Below, one piece after another: positions 8,850 through 18,538 of a stretch of DNA of 64,000 nucleotides. Origin of the DNA: Chitinophaga dinghuensis (GTDB lineage: Bacteria; Bacteroidota; Bacteroidia; Chitinophagales; Chitinophagaceae); contig NZ_QLMA01000002.1 of the NCBI RefSeq assembly GCF_003259435.1, forward strand, positions 1 to 64,000, in the 5' to 3' direction. Each line of letters begins with the position of its first letter. Position 1 is the first letter of the stretch. The notes beneath the pieces are model-generated. The model did no database searches, had not been told where the DNA came from, and saw nothing but the letters and a program-made list of their open reading frames with translations. A program made the position numbers and the translations under genes.

Positions 8850-10700
8850 ATGAGTCACTTTAACCAACTCCGGAAATACCACGGCTTTTTTAAATTCAAA
8901 CGAGATTTTGAGAAGTACAGTTTAAAGAAAGCGAGGAGTTATGAGATCGTCATTCACTGGCTGCATAGTAAACTTTCCAGGAATCAGTTTTTGCTTCTTT
9001 CTGGTATACTCGTAGGATGTGGCGCTGGTATGGCCGGCGTTGTGCTGAAAATGCTGGTACACTATATCCACTATGTTATTACGGATAAAGTCCATTTTAA
9101 TACGCAAGTCTTTTTCTACGCTATCTTTCCTTTTTTAGGTATTGTACTGACTACCATTATCGTGGTGGTATTTTTTAAGGGGCAGTCGCGCAAAGGGATT
9201 CCTGCCATTCTTCATGAAATAGCGCAGAACTCCAGTTTGATTCCGCCTGTAAAAATGTATTCGCAGGTTTTACAGAGTGCAATTACGGTGGGATTGGGTG
9301 GATCTGCGGGATTGGAAAGTCCCATTGCGGTTACAGGGGCTGCGCTTGGTTCCAATTATGCCCGGAATTATCATCTTCCTTACAAAGAACGTACGCTTCT
9401 GCTGGCAGCCGGCGCCACTGCGGGGATAGCCTCTGCGTTTAATGCGCCCATTGCCGGTATGATGTTCGCGTTTGAAATTTTGCTTACAGGCGTTGTATTC
9501 TCGGACTTTATGCCGTTGATAGTGGCTGCCGTCTGCGGTAGCTTATTATCTAAAATCATTCTACAAGAGGAAGTCTTATTTCACTTTGAGTCCCGCACTG
9601 CATTTAACTACCATAATGTTCCTTTTTATGTGGTATTGAGTCTGCTTTGTGGATTTTATGCCAGGTACTATGTAGTGGTCTCGCAGAAAATTGAGCATTT
9701 CTTCCATAAATTAAAATGGAGTGCCGTCCGGAGGGCCATGTTGGGAGGGGTACTTGTTTCTGCACTTTGCGTAGCCATGCCGCCGTTGTTCGGGGAAGGA
9801 TACACTGTAGTGAAAGCCCTCGCTAACGGTCACGGGGAAACGATTTTACTGAATAGCTTCTTTCGCTATATCCCAGCTCAAAGCCAAATGTTACTGATCT
9901 TCACTGGGGTCATATGTCTCTTTAAAGCATTTGCCAGCGCTATCACCATTCAGAGTGGTGGTAATGGCGGTAACTTTGCACCCTCTCTCTTTGCTGGAGG
10001 CTTCCTGGGATATTTCTTCGCCCTGCTATGTATACAGCTTGGCTTCAAAGATATTCCGGTTACCAACCTCGTACTGGTAGGTATGGCGGGCGTGATGAGC
10101 GGCGTGATGTATGCTCCATTGACCGCTATTTTCCTGATTGCGGAGTCTAGTTCAGGATATGATCTCTTTATTCCGCTGATGATTGTGGCTACGGTTTCTT
10201 TCCTTATCAGTAAATGGTTCTCGCCTATTTCACCCGAATTGAAAGCATTGGCTGCTGAAGGAAAAGTATTCACCCGTGCGCACGACAGGAACATTCTCTC
10301 TCTTATCAGAATGGAAAGCATTCTGGAAACCGATGTGCAGGTAATTCCTATCAATGCTCCTCTACGTCAGTTAATTGACTTAATCAAAGTGGGCGATAGC
10401 AGCAATATTGCGGTCGTGAATGAAAAAGGAAACTTCGAAGGTCTTATTGCATTGGATAATATCAGACCTATCATATTTAATCCTGAGATGTATGATACCA
10501 TGACGGTGAAACAGCTCATGAAAGCGCCGCTTGCTGTTGTGAACATTGATGACAATATTGAGGTTGTTATTAAGAAGTTCGATGCCGTGAATGCCTGGCA
10601 TCTGCCGGTAGTAAAGGATAAGAAACTGTTGGGAATGATATCTAAATCCAGGATACTCAACCAATACCGTAAATTACTGCAAGAATATTCAGATATATAA
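8850..10700 (+). CDS. ClC chloride channel/antiporter with two CBS domains
   Basis: 616 residues, inner membrane. The ClC core spans about 45-440. The three selectivity regions are RKGIP (about 115), GGSAGLESP (about 150-158, with the gating Glu in place) and GGNGGNFAPSLF (about 369-380). The first two depart from the textbook GSGIP and G(K/R)EGP. From memory, the GLE(A/S)P form is common in Bacteroidota ClC proteins. Residues about 485-610 hold a CBS pair, a likely adenine-nucleotide sensor. Whether it is a channel or a Cl-/H+ exchanger is not decided by sequence. It lies just before two potassium-efflux-type genes, suggesting an ion or pH homeostasis run. Confidence 0.93.
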   Translation: MSHFNQLRKYHGFFKFKRDFEKYSLKKARSYEIVIHWLHSKLSRNQFLLLSGILVGCGAGMAGVVLKMLVHYIHYVITDKVHFNTQVFFYAIFPFLGIVLTTIIVVVFFKGQSRKGIPAILHEIAQNSSLIPPVKMYSQVLQSAITVGLGGSAGLESPIAVTGAALGSNYARNYHLPYKERTLLLAAGATAGIASAFNAPIAGMMFAFEILLTGVVFSDFMPLIVAAVCGSLLSKIILQEEVLFHFESRTAFNYHNVPFYVVLSLLCGFYARYYVVVSQKIEHFFHKLKWSAVRRAMLGGVLVSALCVAMPPLFGEGYTVVKALANGHGETILLNSFFRYIPAQSQMLLIFTGVICLFKAFASAITIQSGGNGGNFAPSLFAGGFLGYFFALLCIQLGFKDIPVTNLVLVGMAGVMSGVMYAPLTAIFLIAESSSGYDLFIPLMIVATVSFLISKWFSPISPELKALAAEGKVFTRAHDRNILSLIRMESILETDVQVIPINAPLRQLIDLIKVGDSSNIAVVNEKGNFEGLIALDNIRPIIFNPEMYDTMTVKQLMKAPLAVVNIDDNIEVVIKKFDAVNAWHLPVVKDKKLLGMISKSRILNQYRKLLQEYSDI

Positions 10701-10720
10701 ATTCATAATTTTTGTCCTGT

Positions 10721-11326
10721 ATGGCCCGTGTACTCATCAACTTTGCGCATCCGGCGCTGGAGAAATCCAGGATGCATGCCCATTTGGTGCCGATGATAAA
10801 GAGTTTGCCAGATATTACTTTCAATGATCTGTATGAACATTATCCGGATCTGGATGTAAATGTTGCCCGGGAACAGGAGTTGTTGTCGAGGCACGAAATC
10901 ATTCTGATGCAACATCCGATGTATTGGTATAATGCACCGGCCATTGTTCGTCAGTGGCAGGATTTAGTACTGGAACATGGATGGGCATATGGCCATACTG
11001 GCAATGCGTTGAAAGGGAAATATATGTCCAACATCATTTCAGCTGGTAGTCGGGAGTCGGAGTATAGAAAAGGGGGGAGACACGGATTCCCCTTGCAGCA
11101 GTTTTTACTTCCATTCACGCAAACGGCTATACTCTGTAATATGAATTACATATCTCCCTATATCATTTATGGCGTGCATAGAATGGATAAATCTGATATC
11201 ATAGAAGAGGTACAAAGATTGAAATCTGTTCTTCAGAAACTAACTTCTCCCGACTTTGATTTGACTACGCTTGATCAAATTCAGGATCTCAACGAACTTA
11301 TACAGGAACCTATTCAAAAAGCATAA
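10721..11326 (+). CDS. KefF-like NAD(P)H oxidoreductase
   Basis: 201 residues from ATG 10721 (MARVLINFAHP); an upstream TTG at 10712 is less likely. The flavodoxin-2 fold shows in the N-terminal beta strand, MQHPMYWYNAPAIVRQWQD and the GHTGNALKGK stretch, typical of the KefF/MdaB quinone reductase family. In E. coli KefF is a soluble FMN enzyme that binds and activates the KefC potassium efflux system. The KefC-like gene starts two bases after this stop, which supports the same partnership here. Confidence 0.88.
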   Translation: MARVLINFAHPALEKSRMHAHLVPMIKSLPDITFNDLYEHYPDLDVNVAREQELLSRHEIILMQHPMYWYNAPAIVRQWQDLVLEHGWAYGHTGNALKGKYMSNIISAGSRESEYRKGGRHGFPLQQFLLPFTQTAILCNMNYISPYIIYGVHRMDKSDIIEEVQRLKSVLQKLTSPDFDLTTLDQIQDLNELIQEPIQKA

Positions 11327-11327
11327 T

Positions 11328-13223
11328 ATGGATCAGCATTCGTTACTCTTTCAGTCGATGGTATACCTGGCGGCAGCCATTCTGTTTGTGCCATTGGCTA
11401 AGAAAATGGGACTGGGAGCGGTGCTGGGCTATCTGCTGGCCGGCGTTATTATAGGACCATCTGTAGCGGGTTTCATAGGAAAGGAAGGGGAGGACATCAT
11501 GCATTTCGCTGAATTTGGAGTGGTAATGATGTTATTTCTGATTGGTATGGAGTTGGAGCCTGCCTTACTCTGGCGACTACGATCCGCCATATTGGGGCTT
11601 GGAGGTTTGCAGGTGGTGCTGAGTACTGCCGCCATTGCAGGTGCTGCCTTATTATTGAAAGTACCATTGAGTGCCGCGCTGGCCATAGGTATGATCATGT
11701 CGCTTTCCTCTACGGCCATCGTCTTACAAACGCTGAATGAAAAAGGGTGGATGCCAACGGCCGCCGGACAGAGTTCCTTTGCTGTATTGCTTTTCCAGGA
11801 TATTGCTGTCATCCCGATGCTGGCTATTTTTCCGTTATTAGCGGTAAATGCAGTGGCTTCGGAGCACAGTTCACCATCTCTGCGGGATAATCTTCCTGCA
11901 TGGGGTCAGACACTCGTGGTGTTGGGCGCTGTTACTGCTATTATCTTCGCCGGACGTTATCTGGTGCGGCCTATTATGCACATCATTGCCCGAACCAGAG
12001 TAAGGGAATTGTTTACTGCCACGGCATTACTGATGGTAGTGGCGATTGCCGTGCTGATGAATCTCGTTGGACTCAGCTCTGCGCTGGGCGCGTTTTTGGG
12101 AGGTGTGGTACTGGCGAATAGCGAATATCGTCATGAATTGGAAAGTGATATTGAACCGTTCAAGGGACTACTGCTGGGGCTATTCTTTATTGCCGTAGGG
12201 GCTTCTATCGATTTCGGTTTGATAAGGGAACAACCCTGGCTTATATTTGGACTGGTAATAGGTTTGATGACTATCAAGACCCTTGTACTACTGGGCCTTG
12301 GCAAGTTATTTAAGTTAAGTACGGATCAGAACCTATTGTTTTCCTTCGCGCTTTGCGATATTGGAGAATTTGCATTTGTATTACTGTCCATCTCCCTACA
12401 ATCTAATATTCTTGACAAACAGACCACTGGTATACTCACGGCAGTAGTAGCTATCAGTATGGCGATGACGCCTTTACTGATGCTGTTGTATGAGAAACTG
12501 GTTCAACCCAGATTCACTATAACGGAGAAGTCTACACGCAAAGCCGATGAAATACAAGATGAACACAATCCTGTTATCATTGCTGGTTTTGGACGTTTCG
12601 GCAGCATTACCGGCCGTTTCCTTCGGGCGAATGGTATTAAGGCTACTATCCTGGATATGGACTCGGACAGAGTGGATGCGCTGCACAAGTTGGGTATAAA
12701 AGTATATTATGGAGACGCGTCCCGATATGACCTGTTGGTGGCTGCCGGAGCTGCAAAAGCAAAGGTGCTCATCATTGCCATGGATGACTATGAAAAGACC
12801 ACTTCTGTTGTAAGAATGGTGAAGAAATACTTTCCCAATTTGCAGATGCTGGTACGTGCAAAAGATATTGAAGACACCTTTGAGTTAATGGACCTGGGGG
12901 TACTGCATATCTATCGGGAAACGGTGGATACATCGCTGCGGTTGGGGGCGGATGCCCTGGAAATGCTGGGCGTGCGCGCCTATCACAGCCATCGGGCGGC
13001 CAGAACATTCCTTCGTCAGGATGAAAAAAGTATCAAGGGTCTTTCTGCTACCCGTGATGATAAGAAAGAGTTTGTCAGTGCGCTGAAAGAGCGTATTGAA
13101 GAAATGGAAAAACTGATTGCTTCCGATAAGATCAGAACCTGGCTGGATGAGGGTGAAGGCTGGGATTCCAGCGGTATCCGTGATGAAGCCACTGGAGAAC
13201 CCGACGTTCCTGTCAAAAAATAG
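11328..13223 (+). CDS. KefB/KefC-like monovalent cation:proton antiporter with RCK domain
   Basis: 631 residues from ATG 11328; an earlier in-frame start inside the upstream gene is unlikely. Residues 1-390 form a CPA2-type exchanger with 12 or so membrane helices, including GYLLAGVIIGPS and the helix LFQDIAVIP. Residues about 410-530 form a TrkA-N/RCK Rossmann domain (GFGRFGSITGRFL, then DMDSDR). The remaining 100 residues are charged. It probably exports K+ in exchange for H+ under electrophilic or pH stress, gated by the KefF-like protein encoded immediately before it. Glutathione control should not be assumed in this phylum. Confidence 0.9.
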   Translation: MDQHSLLFQSMVYLAAAILFVPLAKKMGLGAVLGYLLAGVIIGPSVAGFIGKEGEDIMHFAEFGVVMMLFLIGMELEPALLWRLRSAILGLGGLQVVLSTAAIAGAALLLKVPLSAALAIGMIMSLSSTAIVLQTLNEKGWMPTAAGQSSFAVLLFQDIAVIPMLAIFPLLAVNAVASEHSSPSLRDNLPAWGQTLVVLGAVTAIIFAGRYLVRPIMHIIARTRVRELFTATALLMVVAIAVLMNLVGLSSALGAFLGGVVLANSEYRHELESDIEPFKGLLLGLFFIAVGASIDFGLIREQPWLIFGLVIGLMTIKTLVLLGLGKLFKLSTDQNLLFSFALCDIGEFAFVLLSISLQSNILDKQTTGILTAVVAISMAMTPLLMLLYEKLVQPRFTITEKSTRKADEIQDEHNPVIIAGFGRFGSITGRFLRANGIKATILDMDSDRVDALHKLGIKVYYGDASRYDLLVAAGAAKAKVLIIAMDDYEKTTSVVRMVKKYFPNLQMLVRAKDIEDTFELMDLGVLHIYRETVDTSLRLGADALEMLGVRAYHSHRAARTFLRQDEKSIKGLSATRDDKKEFVSALKERIEEMEKLIASDKIRTWLDEGEGWDSSGIRDEATGEPDVPVKK

Positions 13224-13224
13224 A

Positions 13225-13479
13225 TTATTTATTCACATGTGAGATAATCAGCTCTGCTACTTTATGCAGCAGATTCACATCCACCTGTTTGGGCGAATCA
13301 TGTAAGGGTTTGCTGGAAACTGCGCGTACATAACCTTCTTCATCTGGTTCGAAGGTCACTTCCTGTTCTGCGATATCTACTTTATAAACTGTTTTAAATG
13401 GGAGTTCAGAGGTACGAACTTCCAGTATATGTGGCTGTCCTTTGTATTCAAACTTCAATGTAAAATTTGCGGTATGCAT
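13225..13479 (-). CDS. Conserved-looking hypothetical protein, 84 aa
   Basis: Starts MHTANFTLKFEYKGQ. It is a small soluble protein of alternating strands followed by an amphipathic C-terminal helix (LLHKVAELIISHV). There is no signal peptide, cysteine or known motif that I recognise. Its stop lies one base from the end of the convergent KefC-like gene. 21 bp separate its start from the next upstream minus gene, so the two small genes may form an operon. Confidence 0.6.
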   Translation of the reverse strand: MHTANFTLKFEYKGQPHILEVRTSELPFKTVYKVDIAEQEVTFEPDEEGYVRAVSSKPLHDSPKQVDVNLLHKVAELIISHVNK

Positions 13480-13500
13480 ATTGGGTTATCGCTGTGCGAA

Positions 13501-13740
13501 TTATGCTTCATTCTGTTTTTGCTGGTGGTAATAATGCCTGATCTTGTTCTTCTCATCTCTGGAAAGTTCATGGATATACCACATGGACAGATAAGCTAGT
13601 CCGCTGATGATAAATATGTATCCGATGAAACCGAGTGTGTGAAATAATGATGACCATACCCAGTCGTTGGAATCGGCGTACTGCGCTAAGATAGCCAAAA
13701 TTGCGCCTACCGCTGTGAATATGAAGGCAATTTTTTTCAT
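13501..13740 (-). CDS. Small two-TM membrane protein, 79 aa
   Basis: Two hydrophobic helices are evident (IAFIFTAVGAILAILAQYA and TLGFIGYIFIISGLAYLSMWY), followed by a charged tail (SRDEKNKIRHYYHQQKQ). It resembles small inner-membrane proteins of unknown function. It is upstream of the 84-residue hypothetical on the same strand. Confidence 0.6.
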   Translation of the reverse strand: MKKIAFIFTAVGAILAILAQYADSNDWVWSSLFHTLGFIGYIFIISGLAYLSMWYIHELSRDEKNKIRHYYHQQKQNEA

Positions 13741-13872
13741 GGGAGTTAATTTGGGATAATCAATTGCGTTGTATTAATACGTGGTTACGTCTCTGCATCC
13801 TGTCTTTATTACTTACGTAAACGAATGGAGAAGGGATCTTGTTCAAAAAATTTTTATTAGGGCTACAAACGA

Positions 13873-13921
13873 ATAATCCTTTCTGTGTCGACATTTGAGA
13901 CGTCGATACAGAAAGGATTAT
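13873..13921 (-). terminator. Hairpin downstream of the acyltransferase-like gene
   Basis: A 14-bp perfect stem (13873-13886 with 13908-13921) is extended by a second short paired block after one mismatch. It lies 22 bp past the stop at 13943, as expected for a terminator. The following T-tract is weak. Confidence 0.6.
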
Positions 13922-13942
13922 ATCCATTATTTTTCCGGCGGC

Positions 13943-15130
13943 TTATAGTTGCAGCCGTATGTGTAATTTATTGAGTCCTTTTACCAGGAACAGCATTAGC
14001 ACCGCATAGCAAGCACTCCAGAGGATTCCGGGTACATCATGGCTCAGCACATCTGGTAGTTCAATTCCTAAGAAGATGAGTAAGAAATAAACAATATCCG
14101 GGAGGATATAGGTCAGTAAAGGATTAGCGCCTGCTGGTCTGAAAAATGATGTCCATTTATTGATTTGTTTTACATCTATGAGGTAATACAAAATGGAGAA
14201 TACCACCAAACAGATAGCGGCGCTACTGAGCGCCCAGCTGGGCGTTGCATAAATCTTTGAAACCTTGTACTGTGGCCGCAAGCAAGTACTTGTTATCATC
14301 ATAATAATAAAAAATCCGCTTACTCTGGATACCAACTTACTTCCTCTCAGGTCAAGGTCTTCATCAAAATAAAACAGCGACAGCAGTAGGCCACAGAGTA
14401 CAATTGCCGTATGGATGGCGTTTCCAGTCTGACCGCCAATCCAGCTATACTCACTGTCACGTATAAACGGTTGTTGACAAATGGCATAATAGGCGATACA
14501 TATAGCAATCATCAGGAAAATACCTCCAGAAACGCCTTTCACTAGTTGATAGATAATGCAGGCATAGAGATACGCCCATCCAATGAGGCCGAGGATGCCC
14601 CACCACTGCGGTTCCAGGTGGTGATTACCATCTTTTCCGCCTCTGTAAATCCAGGCGAGATATAGCAATAAAGCGATACCAATGCCTTTAAAGCACCAGG
14701 CAATCCAGGCTTGTTTAAAGCGATATACGTTCCAGACGAGGATCACAGCGCCATAAAAAAGTAAGGCCCAGAGCGACATGGACATACCGGTAGCGTCCTG
14801 ATTGAGGCGGCCGGTATTCACCATGAAAAGGCCCAGTACCAGGAGTCCGATGGTGCGCCAGATGATATGCCATTGCAGTTGCCAGAAGGAGTCGCCTTTT
14901 GCCAGGCGGCTATTGATAGCGAAGGGAATAGACATCCCAACAATGAAAAGGAAAGCAGGGAATACAACGTCCACGAAGGTCATGGCGTCTTCGTCAGCAT
15001 GTGCATGCTGCAGCCAATGTGGGATGCCGCTGACGCCGGCCACATTGTTAACGAATATCATGACAAGGATAGTAATACCGCGGAAGGCGTCTATGGATAG
15101 GATGCGCCCTTGTTTTAAGTTGTTTATCAT
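13943..15130 (-). CDS. Heparan-alpha-glucosaminide acetyltransferase-like membrane protein (DUF5009/DUF1624 type)
   Basis: 395 residues starting at ATG 15130, MINNLKQGRILSIDAFRG. The R(x)LSIDAFRG opening followed by ITILVMIFVNN and then about ten membrane helices (e.g. VVFPAFLFIVGMSIPFAI) is the hallmark of this acyltransferase family. In animals the homologue acetylates terminal glucosamine across the lysosomal membrane. In Bacteroidota members are often linked to glycan or peptidoglycan use, but the substrate is unknown here. A longer start at 15205 would overlap the promoter of the divergent peptidase gene and adds no recognisable sequence. Confidence 0.8.
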   Translation of the reverse strand: MINNLKQGRILSIDAFRGITILVMIFVNNVAGVSGIPHWLQHAHADEDAMTFVDVVFPAFLFIVGMSIPFAINSRLAKGDSFWQLQWHIIWRTIGLLVLGLFMVNTGRLNQDATGMSMSLWALLFYGAVILVWNVYRFKQAWIAWCFKGIGIALLLYLAWIYRGGKDGNHHLEPQWWGILGLIGWAYLYACIIYQLVKGVSGGIFLMIAICIAYYAICQQPFIRDSEYSWIGGQTGNAIHTAIVLCGLLLSLFYFDEDLDLRGSKLVSRVSGFFIIMMITSTCLRPQYKVSKIYATPSWALSSAAICLVVFSILYYLIDVKQINKWTSFFRPAGANPLLTYILPDIVYFLLIFLGIELPDVLSHDVPGILWSACYAVLMLFLVKGLNKLHIRLQL

Positions 15131-15248
15131 AATGGGAATTGCTACCTCAAAATACAATATCATCTGACCAATGTCAACAATTCTCCATGAGTGGGCAAAG
15201 GTCAATGGTCAAAAGTTGTACCTTCAGTTTCAAACTATTTTTCTGCTT

Positions 15249-17294
15249 ATGAAAAGATATGTCTTCGCCGGAATGGGAATTTCCGCGCTGGCTTTTTTTA
15301 TGGCATGTAATCAGGGGAATTCTTCGGCGGATAAAACCACATCCGAAGACCCGCTGGCAGCCCACAGGGATACAACCGTTAACCCAAGACAGGATTTCTT
15401 TGATTATGCCAATGGTGGCTGGATCAAATCGAATCCGATACCACCGCAATATAGCCAATGGGGAATCGGCAATCTCGTAAAAGAAGAATTATATAATCGA
15501 CTGCGTACCATCAATGAAAAAGCGGTAGCTAATCCACAGGATGCTATTTCCAAAAAGATTGCCGCTTTCTGGCAATCTGGTATGGACTCCGTAAAATTGA
15601 ATGCAGACGGTATAAAACCAATTGAAGGTCAACTGAAAGCGATTGACGCTATCAGCAATTTACAGCAACTGGCCCAAGTGAGTGCGCAGCTGTCTTCCTT
15701 TGCAGATGTATTATGCGGTATTGGCATATCACAAGATGCAAAAAACAGCGAAGTGATGGCGGTAACCTTCTGGCAAGGTGGTCTGGGGCTGCCAAACAGG
15801 GATTATTATTTCAATACAGACGAGCGTACCACAAAAGTACGGGCGGCTTATCCGGGGCATATCTCTCATATGCTGCAGTTTACTGGTATGCCGGCAGCTA
15901 CTGCTGATGCAGCGGCTACCGACATTGTAAAGCTGGAAACCATTCTGGCTAAAAACAGTCGGAAACTGGAAGCGCTTCGCGATCCAAACGCCAACTATAA
16001 CAAAATGGCGGTGACCAAGCTGACGCAAATGGCGCCAAATATCGACTGGGCACTTTATTTACAGCATCAGGGTATTGCCAAATTTGCGGATACTGTAATT
16101 GTTGGCCAGCCTGAATTCTATACAGCGCTCAGCAATGCATTGAAATCTGAAAAACTGGAGACCTGGAAAAACTACCTTAAATGGCAGGTGATCAGCAGTG
16201 CAGCGCCTTATCTCAGTGATACTATTAGCGCCAGCAGCTTTGCCTTCTATGGTAAACTGATGCGTGGTCAGGAAAAACAACAATTACGTTGGAAACGGGT
16301 ATTGGACAATGAGGAGTCCGCGATGGGAGAGGCTTTGGGTCAATTATTCGTAAAAGAATACTTCAATGCCACCGCTAAAAAGAGATATGAAAATCTGGTA
16401 GAGGACATTCGCGCCGCACTGAAAGTTCGCATCCAGAACCTTGCCTGGATGAGCGACAGCACCAAGCAGAAAGCCCTTTACAAACTGTCTAAAATCACGA
16501 AAAAAGTAGGATATCCGGATAAATGGAAAGATTTCTCCGCCATGGATATCAAGAACCAGAGCTACTTTGACAACAGTCTGCAAGCTCAGATCTGGTGGCA
16601 TAATCACGAGATCAGCAAGCTGGGCAAACCAGTAGATCGTACTGAGTGGGATATGACGCCGCAGACTTACAACGCCTATTATAATCCAAGCAATAATGAA
16701 ATCGTACTGCCAGCGGGTATCTTCACGGTGCCGGGTAAACGCGATGAAGAGCTGGATGATGCGTTGGTATACGGTTATGCCGGCGCTTCCACCATTGGCC
16801 ACGAGATCACTCATGGATTCGATGATGAAGGTCGTCAGTTCGATGCCGAGGGTAACCTGAAAAGTTGGTGGACAAAAGAAGATGAAGAAAAATTCAACAA
16901 ACGTGCAGCCGTGATGGTACAGCAGTTTGATGGATATGTGGTGGTAGACAGCCTGCACATCAACGGAAAGGCTACACTGGGCGAAAATATTGCCGATCTG
17001 GGCGGTATTCTCCTCGGATGGGATGCGTTCCAGAAAACCGAGCAGTTCAAGAAAAATGAGAAAATTTCCGGTCTGACGCCATCTGAACGTTATTTCCTGG
17101 GTTACTCCCTGGGCTGGCTGAGTCATACCAAGAAGGAAGAATTGGCCAGAAGAGTGTTGACAGACGTGCATTCTCCGGCTAAATTCCGGGTAAACGGACC
17201 TTTCAGCGATGTGGACGCCTTCTATGATGTTTATGGGCTGAAACCAGGCGATGGTATGTACAGACCTGATAGTCTCCGCGTACGTATCTGGTAA
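15249..17294 (+). CDS. M13 (neprilysin/PepO) family zinc metallopeptidase, lipoprotein
   Basis: 681 residues from ATG 15249. The leader MKRYVFAGMGISALAFFMAC ends in a lipobox with Cys20, so it is probably membrane-anchored outside the cytoplasm. The N-terminal M13 domain begins around 40 (DFFDYANGGWIKSNP). The catalytic domain has HEITH at 518-522 (two zinc-binding His and the catalytic Glu) and GENIADLGG near 578, which supplies the third ligand. The conserved NAYYNP motif is present. Members cleave short peptides; in Bacteroidota they serve in nutrient peptide trimming. Confidence 0.93.
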   Translation: MKRYVFAGMGISALAFFMACNQGNSSADKTTSEDPLAAHRDTTVNPRQDFFDYANGGWIKSNPIPPQYSQWGIGNLVKEELYNRLRTINEKAVANPQDAISKKIAAFWQSGMDSVKLNADGIKPIEGQLKAIDAISNLQQLAQVSAQLSSFADVLCGIGISQDAKNSEVMAVTFWQGGLGLPNRDYYFNTDERTTKVRAAYPGHISHMLQFTGMPAATADAAATDIVKLETILAKNSRKLEALRDPNANYNKMAVTKLTQMAPNIDWALYLQHQGIAKFADTVIVGQPEFYTALSNALKSEKLETWKNYLKWQVISSAAPYLSDTISASSFAFYGKLMRGQEKQQLRWKRVLDNEESAMGEALGQLFVKEYFNATAKKRYENLVEDIRAALKVRIQNLAWMSDSTKQKALYKLSKITKKVGYPDKWKDFSAMDIKNQSYFDNSLQAQIWWHNHEISKLGKPVDRTEWDMTPQTYNAYYNPSNNEIVLPAGIFTVPGKRDEELDDALVYGYAGASTIGHEITHGFDDEGRQFDAEGNLKSWWTKEDEEKFNKRAAVMVQQFDGYVVVDSLHINGKATLGENIADLGGILLGWDAFQKTEQFKKNEKISGLTPSERYFLGYSLGWLSHTKKEELARRVLTDVHSPAKFRVNGPFSDVDAFYDVYGLKPGDGMYRPDSLRVRIW

Positions 17295-17319
17295 TAACCT
17301 GAAATCCGCTTTTTCTCAT

Positions 17320-17327
17320 TAATTTTG
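17320..17327 (+). promoter_or_regulatory. Candidate -7 element for hflX (TAATTTTG)
   Basis: Exact TAnnTTTG, 20 bp before the TTG start. At the expected 18-bp spacing the -33 box reads CCTG, a half match. Confidence 0.45.
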
Positions 17328-17347
17328 CGGACAAATTCAGAAATACT

Positions 17348-18538
17348 TTGATTGAGAAAAAACAGATAGTAAAACAGGAAGAAAGGGCCGTGATTGTAGG
17401 TGTAATCACGAAGGACCAGAACGAACGTCAGGTACAGGAGTTCCTCGACGAGCTGGTATTCCTTGCCGAAACGGCGGGGGCTCAGACTGTAAAGCGTTTT
17501 ACTCAAAGACTGGCACATCCCGACAGAGCCACCTTTGTAGGGAAGGGAAAGCTGGAAGAAATACATCAGTTTATTGCTGGCAGAAATATAGACCTGGTCA
17601 TATTTGACGATGAACTGACCGGTTCACAGATATCGAATATTGAAAAGGTATTGAAGGTGAAGGTCATTGACCGTAGTGACCTGATCCTGGATATTTTTGC
17701 CCGTCGCGCCCGTACTGCGCAGGCGAAGGTGCAGGTAGAACTGGCTCAGTACCAGTACATTCTGCCTCGACTGCGTGGTATGTGGAGTCACTTGGAGCGT
17801 CAGGGAGGCGGTATCGGTAGCAGGGGTCCGGGGGAAACGGAAATCGAAACGGACCGTCGTATCGTAAAGGATAAAATTTCGTTGTTGCGTAAACGTTTGG
17901 CTGAAATTGACAAACAGGCGCTGACACAACGGAAGGAGAGAGGAGAGTTTATTCGCGTAGCCCTGGTAGGTTATACCAACGTGGGCAAAAGTACCATCAT
18001 GAACATGCTCAGCAAAAGTGAGGTATTTGCAGAAAACAAACTTTTCGCCACCCTGGATACCACCACCAGGAAGGTCGTTTTTGAACAGACGCCATTCCTG
18101 CTCAGTGATACCGTAGGGTTTATCCGTAAACTGCCGCATCACCTGGTAGAAAGCTTCAAGTCCACCCTGGATGAAGTACGCGAAAGCGATATTCTGCTGC
18201 ATGTAGTGGATATTTCCCATCCGCAATATGAAGAGCAGATTGAAGTGGTAAACCGTACTTTGCAGGAACTGAAAGCCTTCGAAAAGCCGACCATCCTCAT
18301 CTTTAACAAGATGGATCTTTATGAAGCCAACACCTTTGATGAATGGCTGGATGTAGAAGTTAAGCAGGATATACTCCGTCAGCTGAAGATAGACTGGGAT
18401 ACCAAAACCAATGGTAATACTGTGTTTGTCGCGGCTATTGAAAGGAGGAATATCGAAGAACTGCGTAAAACCATTATGGATAAAGTAGCACAGTTATATC
18501 GTGAACGTTATCCATATAAAACAGAATTCTTCTATTAA
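17348..18538 (+). CDS. hflX: GTPase HflX
   Basis: 396 residues. The best start is TTG 17348 (MIEKKQIVKQ); no nearby ATG suits the conserved N-terminus. The HflX N-terminal domain includes GPGETEIETDRR after a Gly-rich loop (about 155-170). The G domain has GYTNVGKST (G1), DTVGFIRKLPHHL (G3) and NKMD (G4). HflX binds the 50S subunit and splits stalled ribosomes, notably after heat shock. The stop overlaps the next ATG by one base (TAATG), so the Rieske gene is translationally coupled. Confidence 0.95.
   Translation: MIEKKQIVKQEERAVIVGVITKDQNERQVQEFLDELVFLAETAGAQTVKRFTQRLAHPDRATFVGKGKLEEIHQFIAGRNIDLVIFDDELTGSQISNIEKVLKVKVIDRSDLILDIFARRARTAQAKVQVELAQYQYILPRLRGMWSHLERQGGGIGSRGPGETEIETDRRIVKDKISLLRKRLAEIDKQALTQRKERGEFIRVALVGYTNVGKSTIMNMLSKSEVFAENKLFATLDTTTRKVVFEQTPFLLSDTVGFIRKLPHHLVESFKSTLDEVRESDILLHVVDISHPQYEEQIEVVNRTLQELKAFEKPTILIFNKMDLYEANTFDEWLDVEVKQDILRQLKIDWDTKTNGNTVFVAAIERRNIEELRKTIMDKVAQLYRERYPYKTEFFY

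Noticed and set aside
16344..17171. 275-codon minus-strand ORF
   Set aside because: Antisense to the catalytic part of the M13 peptidase; its length reflects codon bias of the real gene.
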